From: Rhodococcus sp. SMB37 | GTDB lineage: Bacteria > Actinomycetota > Actinomycetes > Mycobacteriales > Mycobacteriaceae | Assembly (NCBI RefSeq): GCF_004345605.1 | Contig: NZ_SLVY01000004.1 | Location: 186,001 to 250,000, forward strand | Direction of reading: 5' to 3' | DNA length: 64,000 nucleotides | Shown here: one piece after another, positions 24,798 through 32,792 of the stretch | Position numbering within the stretch: the first letter of the stretch is position 1 | Layout: each line of letters starts with the position of its first letter | Position numbers and translations under genes: made by a program | The notes under the pieces: generated by a model | What the model was told of the DNA's origin: nothing | What the model saw: the letters and a program-made list of their open reading frames with translations, nothing else | The model's database searches: none

Positions 24798-25568
24798 TCA
24801 GGCGGCGGGAAGAGTCAGGACCTGCGCGACGTCGTCGGTGACGGCGATGGTGTGTTCGCTGTGCGCGGTGCGTGATCCGTCCGCTGATCGGATGGTCCAA
24901 CCGTCGGGGTCGTACACGATCTTGTCGGTTCCCGCCGCGAACCACGGTTCGAGGGCGAGGGTGAGTCCGGGCCGCAGCATCAGGCCTCGTCCTGCTCGGC
25001 CTGTGTTGGAGACGTGCGGGTCCTCGTGCATGGTGCGACCCAGGCCGTGTCCACCGAACTCGGTGTTGACCGGGTATCCGTATTCGGCTGCGACCGCGCC
25101 GATGGCCGCGGAGATGTCACCCAGCCTGTTGCCCGGCAGCGCGGCCGCAATACCTGCGTCGAGCGCGTGCCACGTCGCGTCGATCAACCGTAGGTCTTCG
25201 GCCCTCGGTGTCCCGACGACGATGCTTCGTGCCGAATCGGCGACCCAGCCGTCTATCGAGACTGCGATGTCCATGCTCAGGAGATCGCCGTCGCGCAACG
25301 TGTAGTCGTGGGGGAGTCCGTGCAGCACGGCATCGTTGACGGACAAGCAGATGACATTGCGGAACGGGCCGCGCCCGAAAGAGGGAGAGTAGTCCCAGTA
25401 GCAGGACACCGCGCCACGCTCCGCGATGAGATCGCGGGCACGCTTCTCGAGGTCGAGGAGGTTCACGCCGGGCTCGGCCCTGTTCGTGAGGTCGGTGAGC
25501 AGGTCGGCGATGAATGCACCGGTGACGCGCATGGCGGCAACTTCTCCGGGTGTTTTGAGCTCGAGCAT
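24798..25568 (-). CDS. map: type I methionine aminopeptidase
   Basis: 256-residue metallopeptidase that removes N-terminal methionine. Metal and catalytic residues are all present: VLHGLP (His83), SMDIAV (Asp100), VADSA (Asp111), GGHGLGRTMHEDP (His174), ALEPW (Glu207) and HSEHTIAV. ATG 25568 has AGAAGGA 6 nt upstream. It lacks the N-terminal zinc-finger extension. The divergent XRE-like gene with a shared palindromic promoter is unusual for map and suggests that this copy is regulated rather than housekeeping; another map copy elsewhere would be expected. Confidence 0.95.
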   Translation of the reverse strand: MLELKTPGEVAAMRVTGAFIADLLTDLTNRAEPGVNLLDLEKRARDLIAERGAVSCYWDYSPSFGRGPFRNVICLSVNDAVLHGLPHDYTLRDGDLLSMDIAVSIDGWVADSARSIVVGTPRAEDLRLIDATWHALDAGIAAALPGNRLGDISAAIGAVAAEYGYPVNTEFGGHGLGRTMHEDPHVSNTGRAGRGLMLRPGLTLALEPWFAAGTDKIVYDPDGWTIRSADGSRTAHSEHTIAVTDDVAQVLTLPAA

Positions 25569-25599
25569 CAGCAGTCCTTCTGACGTAGTCGACAACAAC

Positions 25600-25634
25600 A
25601 ATACCGGTATTTTAATACCACTACAGTGTAGGAT
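25600..25634. promoter_or_regulatory. palindromic operator and divergent promoters, map / XRE gene
   Basis: A perfect 12-bp palindrome AATACCGGTATT (25600-25611) is followed by another half-site AATACC (25614-25619). TAGGAT at 25629-25634 is a TANNNT box 7 nt before ATG 25642 of the XRE-like gene. On the other strand TATTGT overlaps the palindrome and faces map. This AT-rich patch stands out in the GC-rich surroundings. It is a likely site for the XRE protein. Confidence 0.6.
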
Positions 25635-25641
25635 CATGCGT

Positions 25642-25917
25642 ATGGTTCGTCTCCCGCTCACCCCGGAACAGCTTGCCGCCGGTCGGCGCCTCGGTGGCCG
25701 TCTTCGCGCGGCGCGCGGCGCGCGCACGCTCGCCGAGGTCGCGAGTGAGGCCGGAATCTCCCCCGAGACTCTTCGCAAGATCGAAGCCGGCCGCATGGCA
25801 ACACCCGCATTCGCGACGGTTGCCGCATTGGCGCAGGTCCTCGCATTATCCCTCGATGAACTCGCCGAACTTGCGCTCACTGCTCCCGACGAGGAAGCGG
25901 TCCGGTCGGCCGGGTAG
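25642..25917 (+). CDS. small XRE-family DNA-binding protein
   Basis: 91-residue protein that is almost all helix-turn-helix: LAAGRRLGGRLRAARG, TLAEVASEAGISPETLRKIEAGR, FATVAALAQVLALSLDEL. There is no ligand domain. The position divergent from map with a palindrome between them suggests that it represses or activates map and itself. I start at ATG 25642 because TAGGAT sits 7 nt upstream (leaderless); ATG 25636 would add two residues but lies too close to that box. Confidence 0.85.
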   Translation: MVRLPLTPEQLAAGRRLGGRLRAARGARTLAEVASEAGISPETLRKIEAGRMATPAFATVAALAQVLALSLDELAELALTAPDEEAVRSAG

Positions 25918-26007
25918 AACGCGGTCGCCCGTGTTTGGACGGCGCGACGACGGGGAACACGATGCCTCGAACCCTCAGTCGAATGAGTCGAAAGCAGGGA
26001 TGAAGCG

Positions 26008-26214
26008 ATGGCGACTGCAACACCCGTACGGATCGATACCGCGAGTCGGGAACAGGCTCTGACCGAGAGCAAGACGGCAGGCGTCGTACTTCTGGTGATC
26101 ATGGTCGTACTCGGCGGCCTTGCAGTGGCCTTCGTTGCGGGTTCTCCGCTCCTGGGGGTCGCGGCGGCCGCGGCGATCGGTGTCGGTGCACCCGTCCTCG
26201 CCGCCCTGTTGTGA
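26008..26214 (+). CDS. small membrane protein, unknown
   Basis: 68 residues with a polar N-terminus (SREQALTESKTAG) and two hydrophobic helices: VVLLVIMVVLGGLAVAFVAG and LLGVAAAAAIGVGAPVLAAL. I do not recognise a family. An AGGGATGAAG stretch precedes the ATG. The lower-information sequence makes it a moderate call, but the codon use fits its neighbours. Confidence 0.6.
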   Translation: MATATPVRIDTASREQALTESKTAGVVLLVIMVVLGGLAVAFVAGSPLLGVAAAAAIGVGAPVLAALL

Positions 26215-26290
26215 GGTTCTCGGGGTAAGGTGAGCAAGCGTCACGAGGGCCGGGGTCGAAGCGGTGATCCCGTGGCGGAGCTGTGATGTG

Positions 26291-26310
26291 GGCGGGCTAT
26301 TGTTCCCGCC
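26291..26310 (+). promoter_or_regulatory. -10 box inside an inverted repeat (DUF2505 gene)
   Basis: TATTGT (26298-26303) lies 7 nt before ATG 26311. It is enclosed by the perfect inverted repeat GGCGGG (26291-26296) / CCCGCC (26305-26310), whose right arm ends at the base before the ATG. This suggests a leaderless start whose promoter is also an operator. Confidence 0.5.
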
Positions 26311-26814
26311 ATGTCGAAAGCATTTACCTTCACCACCGAATTCGAGCACGGCGTTGACGCGGTGCACGCTGCCCTGACCAGCGAAGAGTACTGGAAGAGC
26401 CGCGTCGGAGCCGACGCCGAAGGCGGCTCGATCGCCGTGTCCGCTCCTGACGGCCCCGGAACGATTCGTGTCGAGATCAGTGGGCGGATGGATCCGGCAG
26501 GCCTGCCCGCCGTGGTTCGTGGCATTCTTCGCGGCCCGCTGGAGATGAATCGGGCAGATGAGTGGAGCGCACTCGACGGCGACCGTGCACAGGGCGCGAT
26601 GACCGGCGGTTCCTCGAGCCTGCCAGTCTCGATCGAAGGGCGCTCCGAGCTGCGTCCGTCTGCATCGGGCGGTTCGGTCGTCGAGGTCACCGGTGAAGTC
26701 GCCGTGAAGATTCCGGTCGTCGGCGGTCAGGTCGAGGGTCTTGTCGTCCAGATGGTCGAGAGCATCGTCAACGCAGACCAGAAGGAACTGAACGACTGGC
26801 TCGCCGCCGAGTGA
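26311..26814 (+). CDS. DUF2505 domain protein (START-like fold)
   Basis: 167-residue protein of family DUF2505, common in Mycobacteriales and related to START/SRPBCC ligand-binding folds. Recognisable pieces are FTTEFEHGVDAVHAALTSEEYW at the start, the central MNRADEWSAL, and the C-terminal EVAVKIPVVGGQVEGL before the long last helix. The function is unknown; a hydrophobic ligand is likely by fold. A strong hairpin terminator follows. Confidence 0.9.
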   Translation: MSKAFTFTTEFEHGVDAVHAALTSEEYWKSRVGADAEGGSIAVSAPDGPGTIRVEISGRMDPAGLPAVVRGILRGPLEMNRADEWSALDGDRAQGAMTGGSSSLPVSIEGRSELRPSASGGSVVEVTGEVAVKIPVVGGQVEGLVVQMVESIVNADQKELNDWLAAE

Positions 26815-26818
26815 CGAG

Positions 26819-26845
26819 GTGGGGCCGTTCCGGCGGCCCCACTTT
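26819..26845 (+). terminator. intrinsic terminator after the DUF2505 gene
   Basis: Perfect 9-bp stem GTGGGGCCG / CGGCCCCAC with a 6-nt loop, followed by TTT. It begins 5 bp after the stop at 26814 and ends 18 bp before the next start. Confidence 0.8.
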
Positions 26846-26862
26846 CCGTATGTTGGGGTGGC

Positions 26863-28176
26863 ATGGGATTTCGATCACGCACTACCAGGCCGCCTACTGA
26901 TGCTCGACGAGCAGGACCGGAGCGCGCCGCGCACCGCATCGCACAACGGGACGGGCATCGGGTGGACCGACCCGTCGGCGACGGTACCGATACCCGTTTT
27001 CGCCTCACCTACGTTCGTACCGGTCCTCGGGGTCGGATCCCGGTTCTGATCCTTCCCGGTGGGCCCGGACTGGCGTCCGCAGTGCCCTACCGGCGGATTC
27101 GCGCGCTCGCGGCTCGCGACGGACTCGACGTGATCATGATGGAGCATCGTGGCGTCGGCTTGTCCCGTCGGGACGAACGCGGACACGACCTGCCGGGCGA
27201 TGCGGTCACGATCGAGCGCGTCGTCGACGATATCGCTGCAGTCCTGGACCACGCAGACGTGCCGCGCGCAGTCGTCTACGGGTCCTCCTACGGGACCTAC
27301 CTGGCTCAGGGATTCGGGGTGCGACACCCGACGCGTGTCGCAGGCATGATCCTGGATTCTCCGATGCTGTCCGTCGAGCAGGATCTCGAGATGGTGCGTG
27401 CGCACCGTCGACGACTGCTTCTGGAAGGCTCCGACCCGGGACTCGCACCGGTCGCGGCCGCGGTCCGGGAGGCGATCGATGCCCGCCTTCCGCAAGACGA
27501 GATCAGCGAAATTGTGCAGATCACCTACGAATTCGCCGGACCCGATGTGCTGTGTGCGCTCTTGCGTGAACGCACTCGCGGACAACTGCGTCGAACATGG
27601 CACACGGTGAGCCGGCTCGGTCGATCCGAGGTCGGCGGCGCGGGTGTGCCCTATTACGCGGAAACAGATCTCGTGCGGGGCATCATGTACCGCGAACTGG
27701 GGTTCGGTCTGCCGGTCGATGGTGAACCGCTCGATCCGCAGTCGATCTTCGCTGCGGCAGGACCACATCCGTCGTTCGTCGCCGAACCGTTCGACCTTCC
27801 CTCCCGGATCGCCGAGTTCACCTGGCCCACAGCGGTGCTGTCGGGTGAGCGCGACCTGCGCACACCGCGTCCTGTCGCCGAACGCATCGTGGCTCTCGTT
27901 CCCGGGGCGGTCCTCGTCCCCATCGAGGGGATGGGGCACAGCGCACTGGATACGCATCAGCTTGTGGCTGTCAGGGTCTCGGATTCCTGCTCGGAATCTG
28001 TGACCGCCAGGGGGTTCGAGAACCTGCGCGCGTTGACGCCCATGCTGTCGAGGTTGCCGAAGAGAGGGATGTCGAACACTCTCGGCCGGTCGATCGCCGC
28101 TGCGGTGGGTATAGGCAGACGCGCGGGCTCGGTTGCGGAGCTGATCCGCCCCCGGGGGAAGCTGACCCGGTTGTGA
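26863..28176 (+). CDS. proline-iminopeptidase-like alpha/beta hydrolase
   Basis: 437-residue hydrolase of the prolyl aminopeptidase/tripeptidyl type. A complete triad is visible: oxyanion loop LILPGGPGLAS, nucleophile VYGSSYGTYL, acid SGERDLRTP and histidine EGMGHSALDT. The lid region (ARLPQDEISEIVQITYEFAG) sits between. The first 45 residues are Arg-rich and may not be translated. TATGTT ends 8 nt before ATG 26863, so that start is possible without a leader. The last 70 residues after the histidine are not typical of the fold and are unexplained. Confidence 0.85.
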   Translation: MGFRSRTTRPPTDARRAGPERAAHRIAQRDGHRVDRPVGDGTDTRFRLTYVRTGPRGRIPVLILPGGPGLASAVPYRRIRALAARDGLDVIMMEHRGVGLSRRDERGHDLPGDAVTIERVVDDIAAVLDHADVPRAVVYGSSYGTYLAQGFGVRHPTRVAGMILDSPMLSVEQDLEMVRAHRRRLLLEGSDPGLAPVAAAVREAIDARLPQDEISEIVQITYEFAGPDVLCALLRERTRGQLRRTWHTVSRLGRSEVGGAGVPYYAETDLVRGIMYRELGFGLPVDGEPLDPQSIFAAAGPHPSFVAEPFDLPSRIAEFTWPTAVLSGERDLRTPRPVAERIVALVPGAVLVPIEGMGHSALDTHQLVAVRVSDSCSESVTARGFENLRALTPMLSRLPKRGMSNTLGRSIAAAVGIGRRAGSVAELIRPRGKLTRL

Positions 28177-28235
28177 TATGCGACACGCCGTTGTCGGTCG
28201 TTGCAGGTGGCGCGCAGCGGGAGCAGTATCGGGTC

Positions 28236-28448
28236 ATGTCGGCACCGTGGGATGACGATGGCGGCTTCGCATGGGAGCAACGCGAAGCCGGTCGCACCTG
28301 GGATCAGATCGGCGCCGAGCTCGGATGCCCCGCACACGTGGCGCGCGAACTCGGCGAGCGGTACCACGCGGAATACACGGCGTTGGCACTGCGTGATCAG
28401 CTCCCACTGTTCGATGTTCCCGGCGGAGGTGGTTCCCGGATGACGTGA
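28236..28448 (+). CDS. small hypothetical protein, HTH-like
   Basis: 70 residues, acidic N-terminus, then WEQREAGRTWDQIGAELGC and ARELGERYHAEY, which together look like a single helix-turn-helix. The C-terminal LPLFDVPGGG is probably flexible. There is no obvious family or ribosome site. The start is ATG 28236; the frame opens further upstream but overlaps the hydrolase gene. Confidence 0.55.
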   Translation: MSAPWDDDGGFAWEQREAGRTWDQIGAELGCPAHVARELGERYHAEYTALALRDQLPLFDVPGGGGSRMT

Positions 28449-28544
28449 TCTGGGGGCAGAAATGGGTATTGTCCCGGATGTCTCCAGGGGGTCGCGCGGC
28501 GCACAATCGACATCGAGATTCTCCGGCGGCCGAAGGGGTTCGCG

Positions 28545-29054
28545 ATGTCGAAGCAGAGAAATGCACTGTCTGCGTGCGTGATCGGAGTAGCGATGCTCCT
28601 CGGTGGTGTTGCAACCGCGGGTGCGGCGCCGCCGTCTGCAGCGCAAGAACTCGCCTCCGACCTCCAGGCGATAGAAGACCTGCGGGTGCGTCAGCACGAG
28701 GCATGGAGGAACGGCGACGGCGACGCGTACGCCGCGATCCACACTCACGACGCCGATGTGGTGGCCTTCAGCGGCGACCTGCTGCACGGTCACGACGAGA
28801 TCGCGTCGGGCATGCAGTACTACTTCGACACCTATGTCGGCGGCACCGAACTGAAAGAAGTCTCCGAGAACATCGCCTTCCCCCGCCCGGACATGGCGAT
28901 CATCATCCGCACCGGGTGCGTTCTCTGGAACGGCGAGACGGAGTGCAGCAACGAGGCGTTGTCGCGTAATACGAGCCTCGCGCTGAAGACGGATGGACAA
29001 TGGCTGATCCGTTCGTTCCAGAACACCCGTCTCGATCCGCTCCTGCATGGGTGA
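28545..29054 (+). CDS. secreted SnoaL/NTF2-like protein (SgcJ/EcaC type)
   Basis: 169 residues. A signal peptide (ALSACVIGVAMLLGGVATAGA) is followed by a cone-shaped NTF2-like domain: IEDLRVRQHEAWRNGDGDAYAAIHTHDADVV, the GHDEIASGMQYYF helix and LALKTDGQWLIRSFQNTRL. Two cysteines (TGCVL and TECSN) may pair outside the cell. Members bind small ligands, some are enzymes, and many are unassigned. No partner is evident in the neighbourhood. Confidence 0.85.
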   Translation: MSKQRNALSACVIGVAMLLGGVATAGAAPPSAAQELASDLQAIEDLRVRQHEAWRNGDGDAYAAIHTHDADVVAFSGDLLHGHDEIASGMQYYFDTYVGGTELKEVSENIAFPRPDMAIIIRTGCVLWNGETECSNEALSRNTSLALKTDGQWLIRSFQNTRLDPLLHG

Positions 29055-29093
29055 GCCCAGTTCGTTGCGAGTTCATCTGATCATCACCGGCCG

Positions 29094-29369
29094 GTGACCG
29101 TGTTGATGCATTGCCCCGCGACCATCGAAGACATGCAGGCACTCGTGCCCGACTCGCTGTTCGGTTTCCTCCAGGAAAGTGGCTTGGCCACCTCCGGAGG
29201 TGAGGCCGCGGCGCTCCTCATGGAAGGCGCTGTGTGCGTCAACCATCTTCCCGTGCGGAATCCACGGAAACGGCTGCAGGCCGGAGATGTGGTGGCGGTA
29301 TCGGGCAGCCGTGTCGTAGCGGTGTTCGGCGCAAAGCCCCTAGCCCTGAAGAAGACAACGCAGTTCTGA
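29094..29369 (+). CDS. S4-domain RNA-binding protein (YbcJ-like)
   Basis: 91 residues containing one S4 RNA-binding domain: FGFLQESGLATSGGEAAALLMEGAVCVNH, then RNPRKRLQAGDVVAVSG. YbcJ-type proteins bind structured RNA, with unclear targets. The start is uncertain: GTG 29094 is used; ATG 29106 would also suit. It lies upstream of recC with 108 bp between. Confidence 0.85.
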   Translation: MTVLMHCPATIEDMQALVPDSLFGFLQESGLATSGGEAAALLMEGAVCVNHLPVRNPRKRLQAGDVVAVSGSRVVAVFGAKPLALKKTTQF

Positions 29370-29415
29370 AGAATACGCAGCCCCGACGAACGTTCGGACA
29401 TGCGCAGGTCGGCGA

Positions 29416-29438
29416 TTGTCGGCTCGGTGTGGTAAGCC
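29416..29438 (+). promoter_or_regulatory. RecA-NDp-like promoter motif before recC (weak)
   Basis: TTGTCGGCT followed after 8 nt by TAAGCC resembles the mycobacterial LexA-independent DNA-damage promoter (from memory, TTGTCRGTG-N8-TANNNT). It differs at two positions in the -35 part and lacks the final T of the -10. It is only a candidate for damage-inducible recCBD. Confidence 0.3.
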
Positions 29439-29477
29439 GTAGCCGACGGATCGAACGACCCATGAGGGGGCCCACGC

Positions 29478-32400
29478 GTGCTCAGACTGCATCGTGCCGA
29501 GCGCACCGATACCTTGGCCGATGCACTCGCCGAACTTCTGTCCACCCCGCCCGCCGACCCGTTCGCTCGCGAGGTTGTCGCGGTACCGGCTCGCGGTGTA
29601 GAGCGGTGGCTCACACAGCGGCTGTCCACGGTGCTCGGTGCTGTCGCCGGCGACGGCATCGCCGCGAACATCGCCTTTCCTTCGCCGTCCCGCCTCGTCG
29701 ACGACGCGTTGTCCGCGGCCGCGGGTACCACCCCAGACGATGATCCCTGGCATCCGTCGCGCGTGCTGTGGGCGCTGCTCGACGTCATCGACGAGAGTCT
29801 CGGCCGCCCGTGGTGTGCGGCGCTGACACGGCACCTCGGCCACGGCACCGACGACCACCGGGCCGGACGTCGCTATGCCACCGCCGAACACGTCCGCGAC
29901 CTCCTGCGCAGCTACGGGCAGCAACGGCCACGCATGCTCACCGACTGGGCTGCCGGGCACGACACCGACGGCACCGGGGCCCCGCTCGACGAGCACCTGC
30001 GGTGGCAGGCCGAACTGTGGCGCCGCCTGCGCGACCGCATCGGTGTCGACAGCCCCGCTCAGAGGCTCGACGAGATGTGCCAGCGGCTGCGCGCAGAGCC
30101 CGACATCGTCGACCTGCCGGATCGGCTGTCGCTGTTCGGGCCGACCCGTCTCAACCGGGTCCAACTCGAGGTGCTGGCTGCGCTGGGCGCCCGCCGAGAC
30201 GTCCACCTGTGGCTGCCGCATGCGAGCCCTCGGATGTGGGCCGACCTCTCGGTCTGCGAGCCGGTCTTACGGCGTGCGGACGATCGCAGCGTCGATCTGG
30301 TCGGCCATCCCCTTCTCGCCGCGCTTGCCCGCGACGTCCGCGAACTCCAGGGCAGGCTGTCCGGGCTCGGTGCGGTCGAGGTACAACACGAGGTGCCCGC
30401 GCCCCCCGACACTCTGCTCGGCAGGGTCCAGGCCGACATCCGGGCAGACCGCACTCCGGAGGCGGCGTCCGCCGAGGCCGACGGCACTGTGCAGATCCAC
30501 GCGTGCCACGGGCCGACCCGCCAGGTCGAAGTGCTGCGCGAATGCCTCCTGCACCTGTTCGAGGATGATCCGACGCTCGAGCCTCGCGAGGTCATCGTCA
30601 TGTGCCCGGATGTCGACACCTACGCTCCGCTCGTCGCGGCGTCGTTCGGCCAGGACATCGGTGGACATCCGGGGCACGGTCTGAGGGTCCGGCTCGCCGA
30701 TCGCGGACTGCGCCGCACCAACCCGGTGCTGTCCGTCGTCGCGGCACTCCTCGAACTCGCGGATGCGCGGGTCACGGCGAGCGATGCACTCGACCTCGCC
30801 GCGTCGGCACCCGTGAGGCGCATGTTCTCGTTCGACGACGACGATCTCGAGCGGCTGCAGGAATGGACCGCCGAATCAGGTGCTCGCTGGGGGCTGGGCA
30901 AGCGTCAGCGCAGCGCGTTCGGACTCGCGGACTTCCCGCAGAACACTTTCGGCACGGCACTGGACCGGGTCCTGCTCGGCGTCACCGCCGACGGTTCCGG
31001 TAGTGAATGGCTCGCCCTCGCTATGCCGCTCGACGACGTCGAGAGCAACGACATCGACCTCGCCGGGCGATTCGCCGAATACGTCGATCGGCTCGACAAG
31101 GCGTTGTGGGTTCTGCGTCGGCCCCAGGATGCAGGGCAGTGGGCTGAGGCGCTCACGCACGCACTCGACCTGCTGGTGGATGTTCCCGCTGCCGACGCAT
31201 GGCAACGCGCGCAAGCACATCGCGAGATCGGTGCTGCCGTCGAACACAGCGGAGATGCCGAGCTGCGACTGGCCGATGTGCGGGCGATGCTCGCCGGTCG
31301 ATTGGCCGGCCGTCCCACCCGGGCGAACTTCCGCACCGGCGAACTGACGGTGTGCACCATGGTGCCGATGCGCTCGGTGCCGCATCGGGTGGTGGTGTTG
31401 CTCGGACTCGACGACGATGTCTTTCCCCGCAGCGCTCACATCGACGGTGACGACGTGCTCACCCAGAATCCCCTCGTCGGCGAGCGCGACCCTCGTAGCG
31501 AAGACCGGCAGTTGTTGCTCGACGCGATCATGTCGGCGGGCGAGAAGGTGCTGCTGTTCTACACGGGCGCGGATCCGGTCACGGGGGCATCGCGGCCGCC
31601 CGCGATTCCGCTCAGCGAGGTGCGCGATGTGGTCGCCACGATGATCGGCGTCGCAGACGCCGACGCGAATCCGGTGGTCCGCCATCACCCGCTACAGCCT
31701 TTCGATGCTCGGAACTTCCTGCCCGATGCGCCCTTCAGTTTCGACGAGACGGCGCTCGCCGGTGCCCGCGCGGCGCAGAACCTGGTCACGGTGGAAGCGA
31801 CCCCCGCCCTCGCACAGGTGCATCTCGTGCCGTCACCGAACCACTCGCCCCGGTCCGAGCAGCGAGCCGATCTCGACCTCGCCGACCTCGTGTCGTATCT
31901 CGTGCATCCTGCTCAGGGATTTCTGCGGCAACGGCTCGGTATCCGGATTCCCGAACTCGACGAAGGCACGGCCGACGCGCTCGACATCGATCTCGACCCG
32001 TTGGCTCGCTGGAACCTCGGCGACCGGATGCTCGAATCCCGGCTCGGCGGTGTCTCCGCAGCAGACTTCCGGGCTGCGGAGTGGCGCCGCGGGACGCTCC
32101 CGCCGTACGCGCTCGGTGAGAGCGCACTCGACGACGTCACCCATGCGGTCGAAACTCTCGTCTCCGCGTGCGCACCCGTGCACAGTGGTCGGCCCACCAC
32201 CGTCGATACGATGGTCGATCTCGGAAACGGACGACGCCTCACCGGCACGGTCGGCGGGGTCCACGGCAACGTGATCGCGCGTAGCGTCTTCTCGAAATTG
32301 GCTGCCAAGCACCGGATCACCGCATGGGTCCAGCTCTTGGCCGTCGCTGCCTCCGGTCATGACGGGAGGTGGCAGGCCGTGACCACCGGCCGCGGCCGCG

Positions 32401-32792
32401 GTCGGATGCCGGCGTGGCGTTCGACGATGGTCGCGCCCGACAACGCCCACGAACTGCTCCTGCAACTCGTCGATCTCCGCGACCGAGGTGTGGGTGCGGT
32501 GCTGCCGATGACGACCGGGGCGGCCGCGGCGTATGCGGAGCAGCGCGCCCGCGGTGGCTCCGTCGACATGGCACTCGACTCCGCCGGCAACGAGTTCGGT
32601 GGAAAGTTCGGAGACGGGAAGGACCGCCACGTGCAGTACCTGTACGGCAGCGGCGTCGGGTTCGGCGATCTCACCGCAGCAGAACCGCTCGCCGACGAAC
32701 ACACCTGGTTCGACGACCCGACCAGGTTCGGTGTGCTGTCACGCCGGTTGTGGGAACCGCTGCTGGCGTCGGAGAAGCAGGGGCGTCCGTGA
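29478..32792 (+). CDS. recC: exodeoxyribonuclease V subunit gamma (RecC)
   Basis: 1104-residue RecC, the subunit of RecBCD that splits the strands and scans for Chi. It opens LRLHRAERTDTLADALAELL and soon has VPARGVERWLTQRLS. Mid-protein blocks DRLSLFGPTRLNRVQLEVLAALG, EVIVMCPDVDTYAPLVAA and VPHRVVVLLGLDDDVFPR are typical. The helicase motifs are degenerate, as expected for RecC. GTG 29478 starts it. Its stop overlaps the recB start by one base. recC-recB-recD order and overlaps indicate one transcript. Confidence 0.96.
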   Translation: MLRLHRAERTDTLADALAELLSTPPADPFAREVVAVPARGVERWLTQRLSTVLGAVAGDGIAANIAFPSPSRLVDDALSAAAGTTPDDDPWHPSRVLWALLDVIDESLGRPWCAALTRHLGHGTDDHRAGRRYATAEHVRDLLRSYGQQRPRMLTDWAAGHDTDGTGAPLDEHLRWQAELWRRLRDRIGVDSPAQRLDEMCQRLRAEPDIVDLPDRLSLFGPTRLNRVQLEVLAALGARRDVHLWLPHASPRMWADLSVCEPVLRRADDRSVDLVGHPLLAALARDVRELQGRLSGLGAVEVQHEVPAPPDTLLGRVQADIRADRTPEAASAEADGTVQIHACHGPTRQVEVLRECLLHLFEDDPTLEPREVIVMCPDVDTYAPLVAASFGQDIGGHPGHGLRVRLADRGLRRTNPVLSVVAALLELADARVTASDALDLAASAPVRRMFSFDDDDLERLQEWTAESGARWGLGKRQRSAFGLADFPQNTFGTALDRVLLGVTADGSGSEWLALAMPLDDVESNDIDLAGRFAEYVDRLDKALWVLRRPQDAGQWAEALTHALDLLVDVPAADAWQRAQAHREIGAAVEHSGDAELRLADVRAMLAGRLAGRPTRANFRTGELTVCTMVPMRSVPHRVVVLLGLDDDVFPRSAHIDGDDVLTQNPLVGERDPRSEDRQLLLDAIMSAGEKVLLFYTGADPVTGASRPPAIPLSEVRDVVATMIGVADADANPVVRHHPLQPFDARNFLPDAPFSFDETALAGARAAQNLVTVEATPALAQVHLVPSPNHSPRSEQRADLDLADLVSYLVHPAQGFLRQRLGIRIPELDEGTADALDIDLDPLARWNLGDRMLESRLGGVSAADFRAAEWRRGTLPPYALGESALDDVTHAVETLVSACAPVHSGRPTTVDTMVDLGNGRRLTGTVGGVHGNVIARSVFSKLAAKHRITAWVQLLAVAASGHDGRWQAVTTGRGRGRMPAWRSTMVAPDNAHELLLQLVDLRDRGVGAVLPMTTGAAAAYAEQRARGGSVDMALDSAGNEFGGKFGDGKDRHVQYLYGSGVGFGDLTAAEPLADEHTWFDDPTRFGVLSRRLWEPLLASEKQGRP

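Noticed and set aside
29387-29396. CGAACGTTCG as a LexA (SOS) box upstream of recC
   Set aside because: The actinobacterial SOS box needs GAAC-N4-GTTC; here the half-sites abut with no spacer.
32369-32791. N-terminal extension of RecB
   Set aside because: It lies wholly inside recC in another frame. RecB homology starts at 32792 and the overlap there is the normal coupling.
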